Positions 34,145 to 41,097 of a DNA stretch of 42,276 nt are shown here, in pieces; position 1 is the stretch's first letter, and every line of letters starts with the position of its first letter. The notes beneath the pieces were generated by a model. The model was given only the letters and a program-made list of their open reading frames with translations. It did no database searches and was not told the origin of the DNA. The DNA comes from Cupriavidus sp. 2SB (GTDB lineage Bacteria; Pseudomonadota; Gammaproteobacteria; Burkholderiales; Burkholderiaceae). The DNA lies in NCBI RefSeq assembly GCF_005503625.1, contig NZ_SCMX01000062.1:1-42276 (forward strand), read 5' to 3'. A program made the translations under genes and the position numbers.

Positions 34145-35212
34145 ATGAAGATTCGATGTGGAGTCGTGGCTGCGACAGCCAGTTTGATTGCGGGCACGGC
34201 GTTCGCGCAGTCCAACGTGACGCTTTACGGTGTCGCGGATGCGGGTATTGAGTACCTCAGCAACGCGCCTTCTGCTAGCAATGGATCGAACTTGGTCCGC
34301 ATGAGTTCCGGCAATATGTCGACGTCGCGCTGGGGTCTACGCGGTAGCGAGGATCTCGGCGGCGGTCTCAAGGCTGTGTTCGAACTCGAAAGCGGCTTCT
34401 CGCTGGATACGGCTGTGCTGAGCAGCAGCCCTCGACTGTTTGACCGGGCCGCCCTGGTTGGCCTGGGCAGCAAGTATGGTCTGGTGACCCTGGGTCGCCA
34501 AACCACGCCGATCTACGACGTGGGCCTGCAACTCGACCCCATGGGCTTCGCACCGCGCTATTCGCTGTATCGCAGCGATGACATTATTGCCGGTCGCGCC
34601 GACAATGCGGTCAAGTATCGTGGAACGTTCGGTGGCCTGACCGCCACCGCCTTGTACAGCTTCAGCCGCACAGGTGGGGGCGAGATCCCCGGAAATTTCA
34701 AAGTCGATCGTAACATCGGCATCTCGCTGATGTACGAGACCGGCGGTCTCGCCGTTGGCGCGGTCTATGACGAGTTCCGCGGCTCGACTGTGGCAACGGA
34801 CGAACGAAAGGACCGTCGCGCGTTGGTGGGTGCGAGTTATGCATTCGGTCCCGCGAAGGCCTTCCTGGGGTATCGCTGGTTCAATGGTAACGCCGGCACG
34901 CTGGCTGCCAGCGGGGCTAACCTGTACTGGGCCGGTCTGCGCTACAGCATGACGCCGGCGCTGAGCCTGACGGGCGCTGCCTACTACACGGATACGCGCA
35001 ACTCCAGTGCCGATCCGCTCATGTTCGTGGCGTCGGCCGACTATGCCTTCTCGAAGCGCACGGACGTCTATATGAACGTGGCCTATGCGAGGAACAAGAA
35101 TGGCTCGCAGCTCGGCCTGAACGGCTACAACTCGCTTTCGGGTGCACCTACCAGTGTCGCGCCGGGCAAGAACCAGGTTGGCGCGGTCATCGGCGTACGT
35201 CACAAGTTCTAA
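34145..35212 (+). CDS. Gram-negative trimeric porin (Burkholderiales type)
   Basis: A 355-residue outer-membrane porin. The signal peptide (VVAATASLIAGTAFAQ) is followed by the usual mature start SNVTLYGVADAGIEY, then alternating strands with SRWGLRGSEDLGGGLKAVFELE and the loop-3 region, and it ends in GVRHKF with the C-terminal Phe recognised by the BAM machinery. Length fits a 16-strand barrel. AAGGAG at 34130-34135 lies nine bases before the ATG; a minimal ATG-TGA pair sits between them at 34138. The 200 bp upstream are distinctly AT-rich compared with neighbours, fitting a strong promoter. It allows passive diffusion of small solutes; specificity is not visible. Confidence 0.92.
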   Translation: MKIRCGVVAATASLIAGTAFAQSNVTLYGVADAGIEYLSNAPSASNGSNLVRMSSGNMSTSRWGLRGSEDLGGGLKAVFELESGFSLDTAVLSSSPRLFDRAALVGLGSKYGLVTLGRQTTPIYDVGLQLDPMGFAPRYSLYRSDDIIAGRADNAVKYRGTFGGLTATALYSFSRTGGGEIPGNFKVDRNIGISLMYETGGLAVGAVYDEFRGSTVATDERKDRRALVGASYAFGPAKAFLGYRWFNGNAGTLAASGANLYWAGLRYSMTPALSLTGAAYYTDTRNSSADPLMFVASADYAFSKRTDVYMNVAYARNKNGSQLGLNGYNSLSGAPTSVAPGKNQVGAVIGVRHKF

Positions 35213-35261
35213 TCGAATTCTTCAAGATCGACACTCCCTTGCTAACAACAAGAGAGCTTGA

Positions 35262-35288
35262 GGCCACCATATCGGTGGTCCTTTTTTT
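35262..35288 (+). terminator. Rho-independent terminator of the porin gene
   Basis: GGCCACC, a 5-base loop ATATC, and GGTGGTCC form the stem, followed directly by seven T residues. It lies about 50 bp after the porin stop codon. Confidence 0.9.
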
Positions 35289-36267
35289 GTACACATTCAT
35301 AGAGACATTGCCGTATTCCGGAAATTATTGACGGTATAGAATTTAAAAACGTCTTGACGAATATGTCATGCCATCGTGGCGGTCGGGATTCATAACCTTC
35401 TGAACTGCTACTACTATCCGCTCTACAGCCAACTGCTGGTAACGGCAACAACACGAGTTACCTTCCTGCGGCGGGCATCACGCTGAAGGCGATGTATCAG
35501 CACCGCTTGTGAATGCGCGGCAAGGTCTCCTTGCCTTGTCATCCGTCGGATCCACTATTGCGGGCCGGATAGCCGGGATGCCGCGGTGAGGCGGCTGGTC
35601 GCTGATGTGTCCGTAGCGCCGCAGGAGCACGAGGCAGTGTGGCTGGAGTCGCGAAGCATCTCAATGACAGACAGCCCGGATGTCAGGCTTGGCCGGTCAC
35701 CTCTTGCCATCTCAGCTAGAGATGACATAACGAAGCACAGCCCCGGTGATTCGGTTACCACGGCGCGGCTACAGCGGGGCGCCATCAGAAGACGACAGGT
35801 ATCTTCCCGCGTTCGCGCCATCGCTGCACGTCTTCACCGTGTGGGGCGCCACGTGGCTGCACGCCTCGGATCTGCTCGGCAGCACAGCCACGCTCAAGCT
35901 GTATGGTGAGGCCGGGGCGGCCTGCGCCATGGCATGCGAGGCCAACAAGGCCCCGGCAGCGGCCATTAGTATGCATCGTCGGATCATCATGGTTTTCTTT
36001 GCCGCGCTTATGCACGGCTTCTCCAGCCTGCGAACACTGTAGTTTCCCGTGCCTCACGCAAGCATGATGCGCGCGTTACGATCCTGTTAAGCTCAGGCGC
36101 GGCAATGTGCCCCTGGGCCTATCGGCTTGCAGCTCGATGCCGGTAGCGGCTTGGTGGCGAGCGCTAGGATGCGGCCAATCGCGGATTTCCTTTGACGTTG
36201 CTTCGCGGTGCAGGCGCGCTCAATTCAGGAAGATCACGCCATCCGCGAAAAGCGCAAGCTCAGCATG
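35289..36267. other. Degenerate stretch after the porin
   Basis: Nearly 1 kb without a supportable complete gene. The plus-strand frame ending at 35512 reads like the end of an outer-membrane barrel protein (listed separately). A minus-strand ORF at 35769-35990 begins with a signal-peptide-like segment (CILMAAAGALLASHAMAQA) but continues into unfamiliar sequence, possibly a frameshifted porin start. Other frames are Arg/Ser-rich and look non-coding. Confidence 0.4.
35402..35512 (+). pseudogene. Possible C-terminal remnant of a beta-barrel protein
   Basis: An open frame reaching TGA 35510-35512 ends with NNTSYLPAAGITLKAMYQHRL. The alternating pattern and the single base change needed to turn the last Leu (TTG) into Phe resemble the closing strand of an outer-membrane barrel. 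There is no start or upstream body, so this would be a stub left by deletion. Weakly supported. Confidence 0.25.
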
Positions 36268-36930
36268 CTATCGGCGGATGGTCTGGGCGAGGCGGTCCGC
36301 TGTCCGATTGCTCGATAGTCCGAGGCGTCGCGTGATTTCGTCACGCCGCAGCCCCTGGAGGAGGGCGCGTCGGCAGTACGTGTTGCGTAGAATCCGCGGG
36401 CTCATATCCACCACGTCGAAGCCGATGGCATCGAAGGCCTCGCGTACGATCTTCCCAAGACTCATGTACGTGATGGGGGTGCCGGTGCGCTTTAGGGTGA
36501 ACAGCAGGTCGCCATAGACGGGTGCCTTGCGGCGGATGGCCAGCCATGCTGACAACGGCGCGACGGAAAAGGACTCAAGGTCGATGGTGCGAGGCAATTT
36601 CTGGGATTTCGCCGGCACATGCAAATAGAGGGGCGCCGCGTCGGGGAGCAGGTCTTGCACGCGGGTCATTCTACCCTCGCCGGCAGTGACACCCGTGCCG
36701 AGAAAAAATGCAACGATCGCGCGGCATCGCAGTTGCGTGGGGTTGTCGCCGCTTAGTGGTTGTACGAATTCCTGCAGGCGTGCATCCACTTCCTCGGAGA
36801 GGTAGAGGCACTCGGGATCGTCCTGAAGCCATTGGTCGGCCAACATCAGCTCCGCAACAGGGTTGGCTGCACGCAGGTCAACGAGGACCAGGTGGCGGCA
36901 CAACCTGTCCAACAGTTTGAGAAAGCGCAA
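36268..36930 (-). pseudogene. Degenerate, N-truncated tyrosine recombinase
   Basis: About 220 residues resemble the catalytic half of phage-type integrases (XerC/D fold). The helix where the first catalytic Arg sits reads TGVTAGEGRMTRVQDL without an Arg in the usual T-G-x-R-x-x-E position. The second box reads SPRILRNTYCRRALLQGL, missing the usual His. The last part, LGLSSNRTADRLAQT, has no tyrosine where the nucleophile should be. The frame begins at TTG 36930 and is blocked by a TGA at 36961-36963, close to the heptamer repeat at 37018, so the N-terminal domain is lost. It is probably inactive, though some non-catalytic relatives exist. Confidence 0.55.
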
Positions 36931-37017
36931 CCGGGCGGCCGTGTCGGCGGCCCCTGCCGGTCACAGCTCGTAGCTCGGCGTTCGTAGCGATACCTGTCGA
37001 TAGGTCGATGCTGTGCC

Positions 37018-37042
37018 AGTCCCCAGTCCCCAGTCCCCAGTC
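37018..37042. repeat. Heptamer tandem repeat (AGTCCCC)
   Basis: Three full AGTCCCC units and a partial one lie just outside the broken recombinase. The 7-bp period matches that of the repeat at 51-147, although the sequence differs. It may mark a recombination junction. Confidence 0.8.
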
Positions 37043-37250
37043 GTCTGGAGGATCGTTTCGCAAAAAAAAGAGCGGTTGCCCAGATCGAAGCAACCGCTAA
37101 GGGTTCCACCGGGGGAACGGCAGATTTCAAGGATATCGGACCCAGCGATGCGAAGACGAGGGCCAGTGGAGGAGTGGGCCGATATCGTGTCCTGTGTTCG
37201 TACAAGTCAGACGCCGCGAGGCTGGCATCTTCGCTGCATTCCTGGATGGG

Positions 37251-37460
37251 CTATTTCGCGATGTCTTCTCCCACGCGATGCTCAATCGTTGCACCACCGC
37301 CGTACACATCGAAGTCCGCGGCTTTGGCGCCGTCCGTGTACGGATCCCTCGGTCGATGAATCTGTCCACGCTCAGCATTGCGCGCGGTTTCTGCAATGGC
37401 GCTGCCGATACCGATGATCGAGACCATGAGAGCGAACAGGGCCGCAGTGGTGCGTTTCAT
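37251..37460 (-). CDS. CopQ-like small secreted protein (copy 2)
   Basis: A 69-residue protein with a signal peptide (TAALFALMVSIIGIGSAIAE) and a mature part containing GQIHRPRDPYTDGAKA and FDVYGGGATIE. This aligns with copy 1 (GQVHRPRDPFTDGARA and SDVYAGGARID) and shows common descent. The later DVFTDGA repeats are lost and replaced by HRVGEDIAK, so it is shorter than its relatives. AGGAGG stands upstream of ATG 37460. Function of the family is unknown; induction by metals is reported for Cupriavidus members as I recall. Confidence 0.75.
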   Translation of the reverse strand: MKRTTAALFALMVSIIGIGSAIAETARNAERGQIHRPRDPYTDGAKAADFDVYGGGATIEHRVGEDIAK

Positions 37461-37659
37461 GAGTTGCCTCCTGTTGAGTTCTATTCAATATGATCCGGTC
37501 CCCCTTTGGACAAGGATCGTCTGCGCGTGTGCCGGAACGCAATGGGCACGACGGTCGGGGGCGCGATACGCCCTAGCAATTCGACAATGTCAGTCTAGTC
37601 CGGCCAACCGAACCTACAGATGACCCTCCCATTACAACTGCAGAAAGCTTTGGGGTGAA

Positions 37660-38205
37660 CTAGGTCTCGTTGCGAGGAGCTGCAAATCGGCGGCGATCTT
37701 CAGCGATTACCCATTTCGCGAGCGCGGAGTCGGACAACTGTGTCGCACACAGGCCGTACCACTGGCGAATGGCATCCGCCCAGATTCTTCTCTCGGCGGC
37801 TAGCGACGCGAGGTAGAACTGGAGCTCCGCCGGCAATCGGGCAGGATGCCCGTCTTTGCTGCCGATCGTCAATTCATCCAGAGCTCGCTGCAGGCCTTCG
37901 CGTCTGTGCGCCCACCACGCGTCTTTGCCGCGCTCCGCCAGCAAACACTGCAAATGGGCTCGCAGGGCGACGACCTTGGACCAGGTGACGACAGGCAGTT
38001 CGTCGTTGCTGCTACGTAGCCAGCTCGACAGCGCGTCGACGTCAGGTTCTCCCGCACTTCCGAGGAGGCCTGGCATGTATGAAGCCATCGGCGAGACGGC
38101 GTCCTGGAGCAGTTCACGGCTAACGGCCGATGGCAGGGACCGCAGCCACTCGATAAGAGCGTAAGGCGGTGACAGGGAAATTGGGGTGGGGCAAGCCATA
38201 AGCAT
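37660..38205 (-). CDS. Hypothetical helical protein, 181 residues
   Basis: The protein has no signal peptide or membrane segment. It is rich in Leu, Ala, Trp and Arg and probably all-helical, with PYALIEWLRSLPSAVSRELL, VVALRAHLQCLLAERGKDAWW and FYLASLAAERRIWADAIRQW. I do not recognise the family. ATG 38205 (or 38199) is preferred over an upstream extension to 38295 that reads Arg/Phe-rich. No ribosome-binding site is clear. It lies alone between a CopQ-like gene on the same strand and the divergent CzcE-like gene. Confidence 0.55.
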   Translation of the reverse strand: MLMACPTPISLSPPYALIEWLRSLPSAVSRELLQDAVSPMASYMPGLLGSAGEPDVDALSSWLRSSNDELPVVTWSKVVALRAHLQCLLAERGKDAWWAHRREGLQRALDELTIGSKDGHPARLPAELQFYLASLAAERRIWADAIRQWYGLCATQLSDSALAKWVIAEDRRRFAAPRNET

Positions 38206-38467
38206 GTTGAAGCAGCAAAAAAAGGTTCTCGTCCTTCGGTCTGAGATGGGCATCGCATCGGTGCCACTAGCCCGTCGGAACAGGTCACGATGCATCGTGA
38301 CGCGAGGCTTTGGCGTAAGCGTCTGGAAGGCTAACGCAACGCTGACAATCTCGGTTGCGCTATTCGCGGAGCTTTCCGAGTTGTAACGGGTGGGTAAGGT
38401 GTTCGTATGGGCTGGATGGCTAACATCGTTGGCAAGGGTTAGGCCCGAAACTTATAAGGAGAACATC

Positions 38468-38929
38468 ATGACATCTCAAAAGCCCTCGATCGCGTCGTTC
38501 ATGCTCGGCGTCGCCGCACTTCTCGCAACCTCCGTTGCATGGAGCGCTGACAAACTCGAATCCACCAACCCAGCCGGGTGGTCACAGCAGGCCCAGATTC
38601 AAGTGGCTGCACAGCATGATCATGGCGCCAGAGCCGGTCTCTCTTCGTTGTCCGCTATCAAGCCCGGTCCGGAGGCTTCCCTGTTCGGCAGCGAGGCGCC
38701 GGCGGGAAGCACCTCGCGCGTCGTCGACGTTGCGCCGGGCCTGAAGTATGTGAATGTCGATTCGGGCGAGACCGTAACGTTCAAGAGTGGGGCGAGCGAG
38801 ATCACTTTCGCTTTTGCGCAGTTGGACCGTAACAAGGCCGTTGCCCTCAACGTGCTCTTCCCGGAATTGCCTGGTGGCCAGGGCGTCTGGGTGTACATCG
38901 AGCAGAGCGAACTCTACATCGGCGGTTGA
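38468..38929 (+). CDS. czcE: CzcE-like periplasmic metal-binding protein
   Basis: A 153-residue exported protein with signal peptide (FMLGVAALLATSVAWSADK) and a CzcE-type mature domain: SLFGSEAPAG (71-80), VVDVAPGLKYVNVDSGETVTF (85-105, quoted only as the region), an FAF strand and a C-terminus VWVYIEQSELYIGG. Residues HDHG (50-53) could contribute to metal binding. CzcE is a small dimeric Cu-binding periplasmic protein in C. metallidurans. AAGGAG lies close before ATG 38468. A CopQ-like gene follows 122 bp downstream on the same strand. A role as periplasmic copper buffer or sensor is inferred from family. Confidence 0.8.
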   Translation: MTSQKPSIASFMLGVAALLATSVAWSADKLESTNPAGWSQQAQIQVAAQHDHGARAGLSSLSAIKPGPEASLFGSEAPAGSTSRVVDVAPGLKYVNVDSGETVTFKSGASEITFAFAQLDRNKAVALNVLFPELPGGQGVWVYIEQSELYIGG

Positions 38930-38935
38930 CCCGGC

Positions 38936-38965
38936 GACAGTGCCAACAGCGCACCTGTCTGTTTT
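38936..38965 (+). terminator. Possible terminator after the CzcE-like gene
   Basis: GACAG-TGC pairs with GCA-C-CTGTC across a short loop, with one bulge, and TGTTTTGTC follows. It begins seven bases after the stop codon. Moderately convincing. Confidence 0.4.
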
Positions 38966-39051
38966 GTCATGTTCCGGTCAGGCTGGGGTCGGCAACCGTC
39001 ACGTAAGCTGTATATCAACGGTTCGCTGAACCCAACCTCTTGGAGATTGCG

Positions 39052-39288
39052 ATGAAAACGCTGAAGAAGAGTGTCCTGCTGGTGCTGGCAGTCGCCACGC
39101 TTGGTGGAACGGCAGGAGTCGCGAACGCCGGGGTAACTTCCCCGCGCGATCCCTATACTGATGGCGGCCACTCGATGGGGGGGCGCGATCCGTTCACGGA
39201 TGGTGCGCATTCGATGGGCACGCGTGACCCGTTCACCGACGGCGGACATTCCATCGGAACCCGCGATACGTTCTCTGACGGCGCTTGA
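39052..39288 (+). CDS. CopQ-like small secreted repeat protein (copy 3)
   Basis: A 78-residue protein with signal peptide (SVLLVLAVATLGGTAGVANA) and four near-perfect 12-residue repeats: RDPYTDGGHSMG, RDPFTDGAHSMG, RDPFTDGGHSIG and RDTFSDGA. Each of the first three contains His as well as Asp, unlike copy 1, so metal coordination by His/Asp is conceivable. TTGGAGA precedes ATG 39052. It follows the CzcE-like gene and ends before a strong hairpin. Confidence 0.82.
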   Translation: MKTLKKSVLLVLAVATLGGTAGVANAGVTSPRDPYTDGGHSMGGRDPFTDGAHSMGTRDPFTDGGHSIGTRDTFSDGA

Positions 39289-39316
39289 TCGTCAAGGTCC
39301 TGGCTGAGACGGCACG

Positions 39317-39359
39317 CGCCCATGGCGCACCGAATAAGGCTCGGTGTCGTCCATGGGCG
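39317..39359. terminator. Bidirectional hairpin terminator
   Basis: CGCCCATGG (39317-39325) pairs perfectly with CCATGGGCG (39351-39359), and inner CACCGA pairs with TCGGTG. It lies in the 109-bp gap between two converging genes, as expected for a shared terminator. No long T-run. Confidence 0.6.
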
Positions 39360-39397
39360 TTGTGCATTCTGGAGCCCCGCCGGCCGTGAAGCGCGAA

Positions 39398-40663
39398 CTA
39401 CAAGGATTTGGCGATCGCCTCGATCGGCTTGATGCCCATGCCAAAGCGTGCGATGTTCTCCCGATGCTCGCGAAGGCTGGAGTATGGGACGTATCGCATG
39501 TTGAGTTCCGCGACACGGCTGAATGCCGGCCGGCTGAGTTGCGCACGGACTTCCGCTTCGCGGTTATCTGGCGCCACGAGGAATAGATGTTTGGTGGCGG
39601 ATTGACTGGTGCCCAGGGCAAGATCCAGCAGCCGCACGATGCCGGAGTAGATCGATGTCGAATGCTCGACCTCGAACGCGGCGGCCACCTCAAGGGTTGC
39701 GGGATCCAGCCAGACCGCGTCGATCAGCGGGACCGTCTCACCGCCCGAGACGAGCAGCGTCGCCGGTAAGGCGGACAAACACCCAAGACTAAGGGGCTCG
39801 CCATTGTATTCGCGCCCCCGGTCGTTGGTCGCGATCCAAACCGCGTAGCCGAGCGACTTCCCGAGATCTCTTAGCCAGCCTTGGACTTCGGTATGCGTGG
39901 CATCTTCAAGTTTGTCTGCCTGGATCTGCTTGGCGAGTGCGGACGCCTGTTCCCTGACCTTGGCCAGATCGTCTTCCCACGCGCTGACCTCGCCGGGCAG
40001 ATCGTTGCATGGCGGAGCGGGATAACGCCCTGTGCCGACGTCAAATAACAGGCCGGCCAGCGCGCCAAGATCATTGGAAAGGACATCACGATAGCGATGA
40101 TTGAGCGCCAGGATGCGATCGCGCATCGCAAGGTAGTGATCCCACTTGCCCAGCTTGACTGCCGCACCGGTCAGGGCGTTGTAGCCGTTCACGATCGCTG
40201 TATTGAACGGTGGAAGCAGGGTGGGGTGGATAAAATAGAGCAGGTTGGCGACGGCGGGGCCGAGGCCTTTGATCCCCACGCCGCTCAGTCGCTGGATCGC
40301 GGTGAGCATCTCTGCTTCGGTATCGCAACAATTGCACGTGTGAAGCAACCTTGCGAACGCACGCTGGTTGTCGGCGTTCTCGTAAATATCGGGAATGCGC
40401 AGTTTCGGCTTCCAGAGAAACGCGTGATCGGCACCCTTGAAGATCTGCCGCTGTTCGGCAACCGAAGCGACAACGGTCTCCAGCGACGATCCTCGGTACG
40501 CATTGCCAAAGGTGCCTGCGTGAATTTCCTCGACGACGGCGCCGATCCCGCGCCGGATGGATCTGAAATTCTTGAGGCGTTTAGGCCAGAGGAACCAGGT
40601 TTGATAGGTGCCGCTTGGATCGGATTTCCAGCGTTCGATGAGGGTTCGGGTGGTGTCTGTCAT
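39398..40663 (-). CDS. Possible HhH plus PD-(D/E)XK-like nuclease protein
   Basis: A 421-residue soluble protein. Residues 126-142 (LSGVGIKGLGPAVANLL) resemble a helix-hairpin-helix DNA-binding motif, followed by HPTLLPPFNTAIVNGYN, reminiscent of base-excision glycosylase folds. A charged helical linker (230-260) leads to a C-terminal domain where LIDAVWLD (Asp315), the strand AAAFEVEHS (Glu331, Glu333) and the strand HLFLVAPD (359-366) follow the order of PD-(D/E)XK nucleases, with Glu-x-Glu-His in place of Glu-x-Lys. The ATG is at 40663. It is divergent from the copper promoter. A restriction- or repair-like role is inferred; catalytic activity is uncertain. Confidence 0.6.
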   Translation of the reverse strand: MTDTTRTLIERWKSDPSGTYQTWFLWPKRLKNFRSIRRGIGAVVEEIHAGTFGNAYRGSSLETVVASVAEQRQIFKGADHAFLWKPKLRIPDIYENADNQRAFARLLHTCNCCDTEAEMLTAIQRLSGVGIKGLGPAVANLLYFIHPTLLPPFNTAIVNGYNALTGAAVKLGKWDHYLAMRDRILALNHRYRDVLSNDLGALAGLLFDVGTGRYPAPPCNDLPGEVSAWEDDLAKVREQASALAKQIQADKLEDATHTEVQGWLRDLGKSLGYAVWIATNDRGREYNGEPLSLGCLSALPATLLVSGGETVPLIDAVWLDPATLEVAAAFEVEHSTSIYSGIVRLLDLALGTSQSATKHLFLVAPDNREAEVRAQLSRPAFSRVAELNMRYVPYSSLREHRENIARFGMGIKPIEAIAKSL

Positions 40664-40737
40664 GGCGTCACTTTTTTGCCGGGCAGTGTATCACCGCGGA
40701 CCCGGAATACTGTGCGCCAAAACGATCGCAAGCGAAC

Positions 40738-40768
40738 TTGACCTTCCCATGGCGGGAAGGATTATGGT
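40738..40768 (+). promoter_or_regulatory. CueR-type (MerR-family) promoter of the copF operon
   Basis: The -35 box TTGACC (40738-40743) and the -10 box TATGGT (40763-40768) are separated by 19 bp, the overlong spacing used by MerR-type activators. The spacer holds a perfect palindrome: CCTTCCC (40742-40748) and GGGAAGG (40754-40760) around a 5-bp centre, matching CueR-type operators. ATG 40825 is 57 bp downstream. This predicts Cu(I)/Ag(I)-dependent activation of DUF2933-copF; the regulator gene is not in the window. Confidence 0.88.
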
Positions 40769-40824
40769 GTATCGAGTTAGCGTTGTCGGGTCGTGGCTTG
40801 GCTAATTGTCTGAAAGGTGACGTC

Positions 40825-41097
40825 ATGGATTCCCACGTAGTACAGGATGCTGGGTCGAAGACCGGGTTCAACCGGCGTGCGATTGCGGGGCTTGCTCTTG
40901 GGGCCGTGTCGATCGTCGCGCTCGCTTTCGCTGCCTCGGACTGGAAGCGGCTTGCATCGATGTTGCCTTTTGGGCTAGTGTTGCTGTGCCCGTTGATGCA
41001 TTTCCATCACGCCGGGCGTCACCGGAATTCATCCTCGGCGAGAGGTAACGAGGCAAACGAACAGCGCGTCGGAATACAGGAGTCGCACAATGAATGA
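40825..41097 (+). CDS. DUF2933-like small membrane protein
   Basis: A 90-residue protein with two membrane segments (IAGLALGAVSIVALAFAA and LASMLPFGLVLLCPLMHF) followed by HHAGRHRN and a polar tail. The CPLMHFHH motif, with Cys, Met and His, is characteristic of DUF2933 proteins, which often accompany copper genes. AAAGGTGA precedes ATG 40825. Its last codons overlap the copF start by 8 bp, and it lies directly behind the CueR-type promoter, so it is co-expressed with copF. It may bind copper at the membrane surface; function not established. Confidence 0.8.
   Translation: MDSHVVQDAGSKTGFNRRAIAGLALGAVSIVALAFAASDWKRLASMLPFGLVLLCPLMHFHHAGRHRNSSSARGNEANEQRVGIQESHNE

Noticed and set aside
35555..35909. 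Overlapping ORFs on both strands after the porin
   Set aside because: Ser/Arg-rich background frames without motif or translation signals.
35769..35990. Small secreted protein with signal-peptide-like start
   Set aside because: After the hydrophobic segment the sequence matches no family and lies in an eroded region; more likely part of a decayed gene.
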